This document shows positions 10,254 through 22,402 of a stretch of 64,000 bases of DNA, in pieces (the first letter of the stretch is position 1; each line of letters opens with the position of its first letter). The stretch is from Hordeum vulgare subsp. vulgare (taxonomy: Eukaryota > Streptophyta > Magnoliopsida > Poales > Poaceae): contig NC_058518.1 in NCBI RefSeq assembly GCF_904849725.1, forward strand, positions 395,671,581 to 395,735,580. Direction: 5' to 3'. The notes under the pieces are model-generated. The model saw nothing but the letters and a program-made list of their open reading frames with translations. It ran no database searches and had not been told where the DNA came from. The position numbers were made by a program, and so were the translations under genes.

Positions 10254-13200
10254 ATGAAAATCATCAATTGAACAGCCCGGGGTCTCGGGAACGGCCCGAC
10301 AGTTCGTAGCATCCTCGAATTGGGGAGGGTGGAGGATACCGAAATTCTGTTCCTCATGGAGAAGAAGCTGGCGGAGGGTGAGTTGGAGAGGTTTAGGTGG
10401 ATGTTGGGGCTTGCCAGCATGGTTGTGTGGAACCCAGAAGGTAGGAGTCGCGGGCTGGCTATGCTCTGGAGGAGGGGGGTGGATGTGTTGCTTCGATCGT
10501 ACGGTAGGAGGCATATAGATGTAGATGTCAAGGAGGAGAATGGTTTGATATGGACACTCACTGGGGTGTATGGGGAGTCGGAGACGACAAGTAAGGTCAA
10601 AACTTGGAGGACCATCAGGATTCTAGGGAAACAACACCAGCATGGACGACCCTGGCTCTGCTTGGGATATTTTAATGAGATCCTGACTATGGAGGAGAAG
10701 GTTGGTGAGGCAGTTCGGTCCCAACAGTTCATGGACGGATTCAGAGATTCATTGGAGGGGTGTGATCTATGTGATTTTGGCTTTGTAGGCGACAAGTTTA
10801 CATGGCGGAATCATCGCACAAAGATAGGAAGCTACATATGTGAAAGAATCGATAGGTCAACTGCAAACGATGGTTGGTGCGTCTCGTTCCCTTAGTTTAT
10901 TATGGAGAATGGTATGCCAAGTCACTACGATCATAGGCCTCTGGTGGTTCATACTAGAGGCGATTCTCAGGGAGATGGTAGGGGAGCTAAGGGAGGGGAG
11001 AGTGGCTTCTGCTTCGAGGCATGGTGACTGAAGGAGCATGGCTGTAGTGAGGTGATTAAGAACGCTTGGGAGGAGGGGTGGGCGAATGGTGATTGTAATG
11101 TGGATGAGGCTATGCGGGGATTGCTGGAAATATGCGAAGATGGAGTAAGGATGTGGCTGGGGAGCTAGAGGGAAGCGTGAAGAAAACACGGGTTAGCGTG
11201 GAAAGCTGTATGAGGTGCCCAGTTTCGGAGGAGAAGATCAGGGAGGAGGCGAGGCTGAGGGGCGTGTTGGCAGATATCGAGGAGAAGAAAAGGACAAAAG
11301 CAAAGCAATGTTTCATGGCTGAGGGATGCTAATCGAAGCAATAATACGAAGTACTGTATGGCGGTGGCGTCTAACAGGAGGAAGGCTAATAGGATCAAGT
11401 TTCTTCGGAAGGAGGATGGGGTGGAAGTGAAGGAAGGAGAGGGGATGACTAACTATGTTTGTTCTTTCTTTCAGGATCCCTTCACCTCAATGCCGAGTGA
11501 TCGGCTGGATGAACTGATCAACAAAGTCCAGCCGAGGGATTCTTAGGGGATGCGGGCAACCTTAAGCGCATAGTTCACAGTTGAGGAAACCAAAACTGCC
11601 TTCGATCACATCGGCGACCTCAAGGCACCGGGTCCGAACGCTATGCCCTCTGTTGTCTACAAACGGCATTGGGACTTCAAGAGCAACCGTGTGGTAGAAT
11701 AGGTCCTTTCGATTCTGAATGGTGCCCCGATCCCAGAGGGGTGGAATGATACGATTGTGGTGCTTATTCCCAAGGTCAAGAACCCCACGAGAATCAAAGA
11801 TCTTCGGCCTATCAGCCTTTGCAACGTCTTGTACAAGCTGTTGTCCAAGGTGCTGGCCAACTTCATCAAGCTTATTTTGCCAGAGATTGTTTTAGAGAAC
11901 CAAAGCACTTTTGTACCAGGGCATCTCATCATTGATAGCGTGTTGAATGCATATGAACTCTCCAACCATCTGCTAAACAAAAGGAAAGGCAAGGAGGGTC
12001 TAGTTGCAGTGAAAGCTGATATGAGTAAGGCCTATGACCGGGTTGAATGGAGGTTCCTCGAGGCGATGCTCCTGCAACTCGACTTTGGTCAGGCATGGGT
12101 ACAACTTTTTATGAAGTGTGTCTCTACCATTCGATACCAGATCAAAGTGAACGGGGTCCTGTCGGAACAGTTCTGCCCAGCCAGGGGTCTCCGCCAAGGA
12201 GATCCGTTGTCTCCCTGCTTGTTTTGTCATTTTGCGCTGAGGGCCTCTCTGCTCTCCTACATGCTGTGGAAAGATATGGCAATATCTATGGGGCCAGAAT
12301 TTGTCAACATGCGCCCGTGATCTCGCATCTCTTCTTTGCAGATTACTCGGTCCTAATGATGAAGGCTTGTCCCAAGGAAGCCCATGAGCTAAAGGTCGTC
12401 CTGGATCTATACAAGAGCTTCTCGGGCTAGTGCATCAACATGGTGAAATTGGTTATCATGTTCAGTCCGAATACTCCGACGAGTAGGCACAAGGACGTGA
12501 AAGAGGCAGTGCAAATCCACAATGAGTCTTGGAACGACAAGTATCTTGGGGTGCCAGTCCATGTTGGGAAATCCAAGCGGAAGGTGTTTGCCTATGTCAA
12601 AGGGGTGATTGCTGGGAGGATATATGGCTGGGAGGAGAACTGATTCCGAAAGTGGGTAAGGAGACCTTGGTCAAGGTGGTTGCTCAAGCCATCCCCACAT
12701 ATGCCATGTCCTGCTTCGACCTGACGAAGATCTTTTGTGAGGAGACTATTTCCCTGATCAGGAACTATTGGTGGAGCCAGCAGGACAAAGAAAACAAGAT
12801 TCATTGGGTTAGGTGGAAGAAGATGGCCCGGACTAAGGCGCATGGGGGTCTGGGGTTTAGAGATGCACAACTTTAATATTGCCATGTTGTCGAGACAAAT
12901 TTGGATACTCATTCAGTGCCCACATAGCTTATGTGCTCGGCTTCTCCACGCTCGCTACTTCCCCAACGACAATGTCCTTAGTGCACGGCCACGGTATGGG
13001 ATTTCTTACTAATGGCGTAGCCTCTTGGAGGGTTTGGACCTTGTGAAACAAGGGTACATCTGGTAGATTTGGAATGCAACCCAGGTAAAAATCTGGTCGG
13101 ACCCGTGGATCCCTCGGCCCTGGGCGAGGCATATCATTACCCCGAGGGGGAAACCTTCTTGAGCATGTGTCCGATCTAATCTATCTGATTACGAGGGAGT

Positions 13201-14174
13201 GGGATGAGCGGCTTGTCAGGGAAACCTTTTGGGTCGATGATGCCCGTCACATACTCCAGATCCCTCTGCTTGATGGGGTAGAGGACTTCATAGCCTGGCA
13301 CATTGATAGCAAGGGTTTGCACTCAGTCAAGTCCGCCTATAAGCTTGATGTTGAGGTTGGGAATCGACGAGAGAATGGCGGCACTGGCAACAACACATGC
13401 GGGAGCAACAACCTTGATAAGTGCGACGATGACTCCTGGAAGAGGATATGGAAACTCCCTTTCCCCAAGAACGTCCAACTCTTTGTTTGGCGGCTGAAGC
13501 ATGAACTGTTGGCTTTGCGCACAAACTAGGTTAGGCGGGGTATCCAACTCCAGGACACTAAGTGCCTCTTCTGTGGCATAGCTTAGGAGGACGGTGCACA
13601 CTTGTTCATCAAATGCAAGGCTATGAAGGAGGCTTAGCAGGAGCTCGGGCTTGTGCACAAACGCTGGACACTGGAGGGTGTCTCATCGGTGCATACGATG
13701 TTGGATAACTTATGGAGGTTGCCTGAAGTTAAACGAGTGAAGATTGCTATCCTATGGTGGCACTGGTGGAACAACCGCAACAAACTCGGGGAGGGAGAGC
13801 TTTCGGTTCCCGTGCTTCATGTCGCCAAGCATGTTCGCAGCGAGCAGTTGGAGTATGTTGAAGCTTTTATGCCTGCTCCCAGTCTCAGGGATGGGCAGGG
13901 TTGGAAACCACCGGCTGAAGCCATGATCAAGATTAATGCAGATGGCGCACTTTCCACGGGTGAATCACACGCGGGATGGGGGTCATTGCTCGAGATTCTG
14001 AGGGCACTATCATTGCTGCCCGTGCAGGACGGCAGGATGATGTTCACGACGCCTTTGGGGCCGAAGTGCATGCGATGACACAAGCCATCTGCCTCGCTGC
14101 TGACTTGGGCATACTCCGTGTGTGATTTTCGAGACTAACTCCCAGCTCCTAGTCGATGCTTTGGACTAACAGAA
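10254..14174 (+). pseudogene. LINE ORF2 (endonuclease, reverse transcriptase, RNase H), decayed
   Basis: The start is at 10254 (MKIIN, typical for APE-type LINE endonucleases), with a TGA replacing a conserved Trp after five codons. The endonuclease runs to about 11000 and shows GYFNEIL where families usually have GDFNEIL. RT spans about 11590-12430 and shows LKAPGPN, IPKVKNP, RPISLCNVLYK, KADMSKAYDRVEW and GLRQGDPLSP. The catalytic FADD box reads FADY at 12335-12346. A maturase-like thumb and a zinc-binding RVT-associated region (about 13430-13640) follow, and an RNase H remnant with INADGA and GWG starts near 13935. Many stops and frameshifts are present. ORF2 ends abruptly where CACTA-1 begins at 14175. 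In active copies this protein performs target-primed reverse transcription. Confidence 0.88.
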
Positions 14175-14786
14175 CACTAGTAGGAAAAACCTTATAGGTA
14201 GGAGCCTAGTAGTAGCGCTGGAATATAGCATGCACTGCTGCTACTTAGTAGTAGCACTGGCTCTTCCAAGCGCTACTGATAATGGCCTTAGTAGTAGCGC
14301 TTGATATGTAAAAAGCGTTACTGCTAAACGGGGCCCAAGGAGGCCATCGATGGTAGCAGTAGTAGCAGCGCGTGCATGTAAAAAGTGCTACTTCTAAGTT
14401 TAATAGCAGTAGCGCTCGTCTAGAAGCACTGCTAGTGCTATTGGGCCCCACTTAGCAGTAGTGCTGCTTTAGAAAAAGTGCTACTGCTACATGTGGCCGT
14501 GGGCAGCTTTCACCCACACATCCACCTTTCCACCTTCCTCCCCCTTTGCCCTCTCCCCTCCTTTCTCGTCTCCTCTCTAAGTTACTTCTCCACCATTGTT
14601 GCCCTTCTTATCTCGTCCTTCTACCTCTCTTCTCTCCCCATTAATGCCCCCTCCACCCTAATTCTCCTCCATAAATGGCCTCTTCTAACTCTACCTTCCA
14701 CACTTATTTGGCTCTCCCTCCTTACATACATATAGATCTAGCTAGCTAGGTCATCTCTCTCCCTTTCCACTAGTTAGCTAGAGTCA
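14175..14786 (+). mobile_element. CACTA-1: left terminal inverted repeat and subterminal repeats
   Basis: It starts CACTAGTAGGAAAAACC, the CACTA class terminus, next to the candidate 3-bp target GAA (14172-14174). From about 14200 to 14490 many copies of TAGTAGCGC and GCTACTGCTA motifs occur in both orientations, as expected of subterminal transposase-binding repeats in this superfamily. A pyrimidine-rich block (14515-14760) follows and could be the promoter or leader of the transposase gene. Gypsy A interrupts the element at 14787; the element continues at 26117. Its right terminus is outside the window. Confidence 0.8.
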
Positions 14787-16416
14787 TGATTGGCAATCTC
14801 TGGCAATGGCTAGACGACTGCTATTCTCGATTGCTCAACAATTAGAAATTGTCTTGCAATTACCCACCAGCGCGTGGGATCGAGGCAGTTTTCGAGGGTA
14901 GAGTATTCAACCCAAATTTGTTGATTCGCCAACGGAAGTGAGAGGATACTCTCAAGTATTAGCAGTTGAATGTGTCAGATTCAACCACACCTGAAAGATT
15001 AATATCAGCAAGCAAAGTATCAACAACAAAGTAGTATGATAACAACGGTGTCAGAAACGATATGTTGACGGTAGACTATTCCTAACGATTGTATCAATGG
15101 CGCCAGAAGTTGCCCGTTGACGGAAATTGTCTTTTCCCGTTAACGACCAGTGAACCAAAATTGTAGCAGGTAGCAACAATGTAACGAGTCGCAGCAATAG
15201 CAAGGAACAGCAGTAGTGACAGCAGTAGCAAGTACCAACAGTAACAAGTAACACCAGAGCAAGTAACAGCAGCAGGACAAAACAAGTAACAGCAGCAATG
15301 GGACAAACTCGTAGGCAATGGGTCGGTGATTTGTTTGGATGATATTCATCATGCAACAGTTATAACACGGAGAGATATGTGGCTAGCTCCCGTTCGTCAA
15401 TGTGATGTAGGCATGCATTCCGTGTGTCGTCATACGTGCTTAGGGAAAAGAACTTGCATGACATCTATTGTCCATACCTCCCGTGGCAGCGGGGTCCAAA
15501 AGGAAACTACGGGATATTAAGGTTCTACTTTTAATAAAGAACCGTTCCAACGCATTAGCACTTGGTGAACACATGAACTCCTCAAACTATGGTCATCACC
15601 GGGAGCGGTTCCGGTTATTGTCACTCCGGGGTTGCCGGGTCATAACACATAGTAGGTAACTACAACTTGCAAGATCGGATCTAAAACACACATATATTGG
15701 TGACAACATAATAATTTCAGATCTGAAATCATGGCACTTGGGCCCTAGTGACAAGCATTAAGCATGGCAAAGTAGTAGCAACATCAATGTCAGAACATAG
15801 TGGATACTAGGGATCAATCCCCATCAAAACTAACTCGATTACATGATAGATCTCATCCCACTCATCACCACCCAGCGAGCCTACGAATAGATTACTCACG
15901 AACGATGAAGAGCTTCATGGAATTGGAGATGGAAGAAGGTTGATGATGACGATGGCGACGATTTCCCCTCACCGGAGCCCAAAACGGACTCCAGATCCGC
16001 TCTCCGGATGAAGAATAGGATGTGGCGGCGCCTCCGTATCGCAAACGCGACGAAATCTTCTCTTCTTATTTTTTCTGGGACGAAAGTGAATTTATAGAGC
16101 TGAGATTGGGGGCGGCAGAGCCACGTGGGCCCACAAGCTTGCTAGCCGCACCAGGGGGTGGCGGCTACAGGGCTTGTGGCTCACTGGCCCATCCCCTCCG
16201 GTGGATCTTTGCGCAGGTATTTTTCATATTTTCCAGAAATAATCTCCGTAAATTTTCAGGACGTTTTGAGAACTTTCATTTCTACACAGAAACAACAACA
16301 AGGCAATTCTGCTGAAAACAGCGTCAGTCCAGGTTAGTTCCATTCAAATCATTCAAATTAGAGTCCAAAACAAGGGCAAAAGAATTTGGAAAAGTAGATA
16401 TGATGGAGACGTATCA
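14787..16416 (-). repeat. 3' LTR of gypsy A
   Basis: This 1630-bp LTR ends …GACGTATCA and starts TGATTGGCAATCTC in plus orientation. It matches the 5' LTR at 24510 closely. A 23-bp length difference comes mainly from the GTAGCAA/GTAACA microsatellite (15170-15300). It contains the recurrent CCCACAAGC…GCTTGTGG stem at about 16129-16180. Confidence 0.92.
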
Positions 16417-16430
16417 ACTCCCCCAAGCTT
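16417..16430 (-). other. Polypurine tract of gypsy A
   Basis: The minus strand reads AAGCTTGGGGGAGT immediately before the 3' LTR, as needed for plus-strand DNA priming. A second copy of the same 14-mer lies at 18319-18332. Confidence 0.85.
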
Positions 16431-18352
16431 AAAACCCTGCTTGTCCTCAAGCAACTCAGTTGACAAACTGAGAGAGAAAGAAAAACTTTGACAAACTCTG
16501 TTTGATCTTGTTGTTGCAACTATGTCTAACTCATAACCAGAATTTCAGCAAGATCACAAGTTAACCACATAAGCAAGTGACACAAAGGTCTCACGGTAAA
16601 CTAATATCAATGGCATAATCAGCTAACGAGCAAATAATAATGAGTTTCAAATACCAACACTTCAATCAAAACAAGCATGAAGCGATATGAATAGGTGGTA
16701 TCTCACTAGCTCTTTCTGAGACCGCAAAACATAAATGCAGAGCACTTTCAAAGATCAAGGGCTGACTAAACATTGTAATTCATAGCAACGAAGATCCAGT
16801 CATAGTCATACTCAATATCAATCAAAAGCAAAGCATAAAAATGACAGAGGTGCTCTCTAATTGGTGCTTATATAAGAGGAGGATGACTCAACAGGAAAAT
16901 AAATACACAAGCCCTTCGTAGAGGGAAGCATTGATTTGCAGAGGTGCCAGAGCTCATGCTTTGAAAACAGAGATAATAATTTTGGGTGGCATGCTTTCAT
17001 TGTCAACGCAATGACCAAGAGTTCTCAATATCTTCCATGCTACTCATGCTATAGGTGGTTCCCAAACAGAAAAGTAAAGTTTTAACTCCCCCACCACCAA
17101 TCAATCACACTCCACGCTTAGCCGAATCCTCGGGTACCGTCCATACTAACATAAATCAGGGGGGGTCTTGTTTTATAGTTATGTTTTTGATTTAAGCGTG
17201 GAACTGGGCATTCCAATTACCGGCCCCTTTCTCGTGAATGACAGTGAATAAACACATGTCGAGGATAACAGTCCTAGAATGGAAGATACCAATAGCCCCC
17301 TGTCACCACATGAGCGGTTCGGGCATGCAAAACAGATTACTTCTTGATGGTTTAGAGAGTGGCACATGCAAATTTACTTGGAACGGCAGGTAAATACCGC
17401 AAATAGGTAGGTATGGTGGACTCTCATGGAAAAACTTTTGGGTTTATGGAGGTGGATGCACAAGCAGTATTCCGCTTAGTACAAGTGAAGGCTAGCAAAA
17501 GACTGGAAAGCGACCAACTAGAGAGCGACAACAGTCATCAAGATGCAATGAGTTTGATTAACATTGAATGCAAGCATGAATAGGATATAAATCACCATGA
17601 ACATGAACATCATAGAGGCTATGTTGATTTTGTTTCAACTACATGCATGAACATGCGCCAAGTCAAGCCACTTGAATCATTCAAAGGAGAATACCACCCT
17701 ATCATACTACATCATAGTCATCTCAAAATCTATGTTGGCATTCAAGACAAACCATTATAAGCTCTCAGCTAGTTAAGCATGGCATCAGAAACTATGATCG
17801 CTAAGTTGTCATTGCAAACATGGTTCTCTCACAACAAAGCTGAATCTGGGACGACAAGCTAGTCATATTTACAAAAACAAAATAGATAGAGTTCATACCA
17901 GCTTTTCCAATCTCAGTCACTTCATCATATATCATCATTATTGCCTTTCATTTGCACGATCGAACGATGTGAACAATAATAAGAGTGCTCGTGCAAAGTA
18001 CTAAGCCGAATCTGCAGGCAAACACAAAGGAGAAGACAAAGTAATATGGCTCTTTGAAAGCTAAACAGGTATGCATGCAAGAACCACTAAACATTTTAAC
18101 CAATATCTTCTACCTTGACCCAAAGAAAAAGAAAACTATTTACATGGGAAAGCTCCCAACAAGCAAAAGAAGAAAGAAAAATCTTTTTGGGTTTTCTCAA
18201 AAGGACACAAAACAAGAAAACAAAAATAAACTAGCATGGATCATACAGTGGCAAAGTGTAAACACCGGCTAACAAAGTGAAAGCATAAGCATGAATGTAA
18301 GGTCGGTGAGAACACGTACTCCCCCAAGCTTAGGCTTTTGACCTAGTTTGGT
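16431..18352 (-). mobile_element. Gypsy A 3' internal non-coding region
   Basis: About 1.9 kb between the Athila-like ORF and the 3' LTR. The sequence is AT-rich and non-repetitive, and carries no coherent reading frame on either strand (the longest frames are about 60-70 codons without domain features). Athila-lineage elements are known for such long 3' non-coding regions. Confidence 0.7.
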
Positions 18353-19186
18353 CTACTCCCAAGGATGGTCCTGGTGAAACCCAAAATCATAATGGGTGTT
18401 ATACGGGAGTGCTGCAGCCACTGCCTGAATAGCTGCCTCACGAAGTCGAGCAGCCGTCGCCTCCCTCTCATACTCCTCTGCCTCTCCTAGTCTAATGGGT
18501 ATCTAAAAGTGTCTGGCAAGACGGGTAGCATAGATACCTCCATACACGACACCCTTGGAACGGTTGGTGTTCAACCGCTGGGCTACTATAGCACCTAGGC
18601 TATAAGTCTTATCGTTATAAAGGCCTTCGTGCAAAACCGCAAGGTCTGGAGAACTAAGTGATCCAGCCTCCCCACGGCCAATCAAACATTTTCCCACAAA
18701 TAATGAGAAGTACCGAAACACAGGAAAATGTATGCTAGCAATTCTAGCGCGAGACACTCCTCTCTCCTCTCCAACAGCAATAGTACCAATGAAATCCTCC
18801 AAGTCCCGTGGACGAGGGTCACGGATATCCCCAACATAAGGTAATTTGCATACATTGCAAAAATCCTGTAGCGTCATGCACTGGGGGACATCGTATATCA
18901 TGAACTCAACCATGGGAGGATTCTTCCTCGGATAAAAGTTGAAGCTTTGAACAAAAATATTGGTGAGGAGGAGATATTGCGAGCACTTATCTTCAACGAA
19001 CGCAGTAAGACCTGCGTTCTCCACCAAGTAATAAAAGTCTTCATAAAGCCCAGCGGCGCGCAAAAATTCATCACTTGGCCACTCGCACGCTCGAACTTCT
19101 GTGACTCGAGGAACTACGTACTTGGGGTGGTTCTTCTCATCCTCCTTGGGGTTACGGCTTGAAGAGCCTCTCAAGAACCTCCTCAT
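18353..19186 (-). pseudogene. Athila ORF1-like protein (env-position gene), one stop
   Basis: On the minus strand a 227-codon frame starts at 19186 and stops at 18503-18505. The same frame continues for 50 more codons to a second stop at 18353-18355, giving an original product of about 277 residues. The sequence fits the plant ATHILA ORF-1 family: a basic N-terminus, then a mixed alpha-helical region with YDVPQCMTLQDFCNVCKLP and a region with LGAIVAQRLN. I see no transmembrane segment, so an envelope role is not supported by the sequence. Its position 3' of the protease and 5' of the polypurine tract is that of the extra ORF in Athila elements. Function is unknown. Confidence 0.75.
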
Positions 19187-19977
19187 CTTTTCCTTTTTCT
19201 AGCTCTGAAAAATTATGAAATTTTTAGAGACTTCGAATGAAAAGTGAATAAAGATTAACCCAACTCGTAGCAACTACTCCTACTAGTGCCTAGAGACCGT
19301 ATCACGCGCTAAAACTACTTGGAACCAGCTAAATCAACATTTCTAGCTCAAGAACTGGGTCACCAAGGTAGCAAGAATACACGAAGGATAAAGCACTAGA
19401 GCAAAAACTAATTGGACCAATGGAGGAGTCACTTACCAAGGAGTAATTTCCCCAAAACGGTTTGGAGAATGGTGCTTTGAGCAAGGAGATCAAAAATCAC
19501 AGCCAAATGAGCAAGAACACGGGTTTGAGCTGCGAAACAATTTTTTCTGGAGGTGGAAAAAGAGGATAGGAGCTGGAATGAGTGGAGGTGTCCCTGTGGG
19601 CCCCACAAGCTTGCTAGCAGCCACCAGGGGGGGCGGCTGCAGGGCTTGTGGCCCACTGGTCAGGGCCCCATGCCAGCTCTAGGATCCGGTATTTTTCAAA
19701 TATTCCAGAAAAAATCATACTAGATTTTCAGGACCATCGGAGAACTTTTATTTTCGGGGTATTTTTCTCCAGGACGCTAAAACAGAAAACAGGAAAAATT
19801 AAACTAAATCTATCATTTTTCTTCTAAGCAATAGAAAATGAAAGCTTAAAACAGAGGTATGTAACTCTTTGATTCATCCATTTCATGGTCATCGAGAGAA
19901 ATCCGTCAATGGGGTTGATCAAGTCCTCATGACAAAACCTTCTCGAATCGCAAGAGGGAACGGAGAATTTTCGAATA
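19187..19977 (-). mobile_element. Gypsy A internal region with LTR-like segment
   Basis: This lies between the Athila-like ORF and the solo LTR. A segment at about 19580-19770 has the LTR-style stem CCCACAAGCTTGC…GGGCTTGTGGCCC followed by AT-rich sequence like the LTR regions at 16119-16270 and 25817-25970. A short open run (19824-20009, minus) crosses into the solo LTR and is not a gene. Confidence 0.6.
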
Positions 19978-19982
19978 GCCAC

Positions 19983-21511
19983 TGATGACCCACAAGTATA
20001 GGGGATCAATCATAGTTCTTTCGATAAGTAAGAGTGTCGAACCCAACGAGGAGCAGAAGGCTCTGATACACGGATTTCAGCAAGGTAATAACTGCAAGCA
20101 CTGAAAGCAGCGGTAACAAGTGATTGTGTAGCGAGGTGAAACGTAGCAAGCAAAGAGTAACAAGTAACAAGTAGTAGCAACGGTGCAGCAAGTGGCCCAA
20201 TCCCTTTTGTAGCAAGGGACAAGCCTGAACAAAGTCTTATAGGAGGAAAAACGCTCCCGGGGACACACGGGAATTTCTGTCATGCTAGTTTCATCAAGTT
20301 CATATGATTCGCGTTCGTTACTTCGATAGTTTGATATGTGGGTGGACCGGCGCTTGGTACTGCCCTTACTTGGACAAGCATCCCACTTATGATTAACCTC
20401 TCTCGCAAGCATCGACAACTACAAAAGAAGAATTAAGACAAAGTCTAACCATAGCATTAAACTAGTGGATCCAAATCATCCCCTCACGAAGCAACGCATA
20501 GACTGGGGTTTAAACTTCTGTCACTCCAGCAACCCATCATCTACTTACTACTTCCCAATGCCTTCCTCTAGGCCCAAATATGGTGAAGCGTTATGTAGTC
20601 GGCGTTCACATAACACCACTAGAGGAAAAACAACATACATCATATCAAAATACCGAACGAATATCAAATTCACATGACTGTTATTAACATGACTTATCCC
20701 ATGTCCTCAGGAACAAAAGTAACTACTCACAAGACATAGTCATAATCATGACCAGAGGTGTAATGAATAGCATCAAGGATCTGAACATAAACTCTTCCAC
20801 CAAGTAATCCAACAAGCATCAACTACAAAGAGTAATCAACACTACTAGCAACCTAACAAGTACCAATCGGAGTCGCGAGACGAAGATTGGTTACAAGAGA
20901 TGAACTAGGGATTGGAGAGGAGATGGTGTTGATGAAGATGTTGATGAAGATGCCTCCCCTCCGACGAGAGGAGTGTTGGTGATGGCGATGGCGACGATTC
21001 CCCCCCCCCTCCGGGAGGGAAGTTTCCTCGGCAGGATTGTCCTACCGGAGCTCTAGATTGGATCTGCTCAAGTTCCGCCTCGTGGCGGCGGTGAAACCAC
21101 GAAAAAGCTCCCTATTGATTTTTTTTTCCAGACAAGGACGCTTCATATAGCAAAAGAGGGGGGCTAGTGGACCTTCAGGCAGCCCACAAGCTTGCCCACC
21201 GCCACCAGGGGGAGGCGGAGTGGGAGCTTGTGGAGCCCTGGTGGGCCCCCTCCGGTAGTTCTTTCGCCTAGTATTTTTAATATAATCCAGAAAAATCCAC
21301 GTAAATTTTCAGGGCATTTGGAGATGTGCAGAATAGTGGACTAGGATTTGCTCCTTTTCAAGTCTAGAATTCCAGCTGCCTGAATTCTCCCTCTTCAAGT
21401 AAACCTTGCAAAATAAGAGAGAAAAGGCATAAATATGGTACCACAAGTAATATAACAGCCCAAAAAGCAATAAATATCAACATGAAAGCATGATGCAAAA
21501 TGGACGTATCA
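19983..21511 (-). mobile_element. Complete solo gypsy LTR (family D)
   Basis: This 1529-bp LTR starts TGATGACCCACAAG and ends GGACGTATCA in plus orientation. It is flanked by a perfect 5-bp duplication, GCCAC at 19978-19982 and 21512-21516. No internal sequence is attached, so it is the product of LTR-LTR recombination. It is collinear with the split copy at 1687-4785. It lies inside gypsy A, just 3' of the protease region, and is therefore younger than gypsy A. Confidence 0.93.
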
Positions 21512-21516
21512 GCCAC

Positions 21517-22380
21517 TAAGTCACCTCAATGGGGATATGTATCTCCCCAATAAGCAAATCATACTTCATCTTGACACGAGGAATAGGGCATTCAAAGCTC
21601 CCAATAAGAATCGATGAAGTCTTCTCGATAGCATTGATGCAATGTACTCCCTCCATCCCAAAATAAGTGTCTCAACTTTATACTAGCTCTAGTAGAAAGT
21701 TGTGCTAAGCTTGAGACACTTATTTTGGGACAGAGGGAGTACTTGATATCGTTTCTTCGGAAAGTGCATTGTGTGCTCATTACCGTTGACATGGAAAGTG
21801 ACATTGCCTTTGTTGCAATCTATAACAGCCCCTGCAGTGTTCAAAAGGGTCTTCCGAGGATGACAGCCATGGCATCGTCCTCGGGAATATCCAAGATAAC
21901 AAAGTCTGTTAAGATAGTGGTGTTAGCAACCACAACAGGCACATCCTCGCAAATGCCGATAGGGAAAGCAGTTGATTTGTCAGCCATTTACAGAGAAATT
22001 TCAGTGGGTGTCAACTTATCCAATTCAAGTATACGATAAAGAGAGAGCGGCATAACACTAACACCGGCTCCAAGGTCACATAAGGTAGTTCTTATGTAGT
22101 TTCCTTTAATGGAGCAAGGTATAGTGGGCACTCCGAGATCACCAAGTGTCTTAGGAGTTCCACCTTTGAAAGTGTAATTGGCAAGCATGGTGGAGATCTC
22201 AAGATCTGGTATCTTCTGTTTATTAGTCACGATATCTTTCATGTACTTGGCATGCAGAGACATTTTGAGCATATCAGTTAACCGCATCTGCAGAAAGACG
22301 GGTCTTATCATCTCAACGAAGCGCTCAAAATCCTCATCATCCTTTTTCTTGGATGGCTTAGGAGGAACGGGCATAGGTCT
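21517..22380 (-). pseudogene. Athila-type retroviral-like aspartic protease, broken
   Basis: The minus-strand frame from 22374 to 21988 encodes an acidic-lysine linker, then TLCDLGAGVSVMPLSLYR, which carries the active-site D-x-G in the form used by Athila proteases. A TAA stop near 21985 separates it from the rest of the domain (LADKST-like start, then ILGRPFL at about 21850-21870). The remainder, ending in IPIEVT near 21520, is further split by the MITE at 21647-21739. A one-base frameshift near 22417 separates it from the upstream gag frame. In active relatives the protease matures the Gag-Pol polyprotein. The stops make this copy inactive. Confidence 0.8.
21647..21739. mobile_element. Stowaway-like MITE (Tc1/mariner derived)
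   Basis: The 93-bp element has terminal inverted repeats, CTCCCTCCATCCCAAAATAA at the left and its near-complement at the right (TTATTTTGGGACAGAGGGAG), flanked by TA on both sides (21645-21646, 21740-21741). The TIR sequence and TA target are typical of Stowaway families abundant in Triticeae. It interrupts the protease coding sequence of gypsy A. No coding capacity. Confidence 0.95.
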
Positions 22381-22402
22381 CTGAACCCATGGCTCCCTTT
22401 AT

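Larger units (their letters stand above)
8691..14174 (+). mobile_element. L1-type LINE, 3' end displaced by CACTA-1
   Basis: The ORF1-ORF2 arrangement, APE endonuclease, L1-type RT and C-terminal RNase H place this in the plant L1 clade with RNase H. The 5' boundary is estimated from the GGTGGTGGGGGTGGCGG leader just before ATG 8765. The 3' UTR and poly(A) tail are not in the window because CACTA-1 starts inside the RNase H coding region and its other end lies beyond 64000. Confidence 0.75.

Noticed and set aside
18503..19186. A retroviral envelope protein in gypsy A
   Set aside because: The frame sits in the env position but shows no signal peptide or transmembrane segment. It fits the plant Athila ORF1 family instead.
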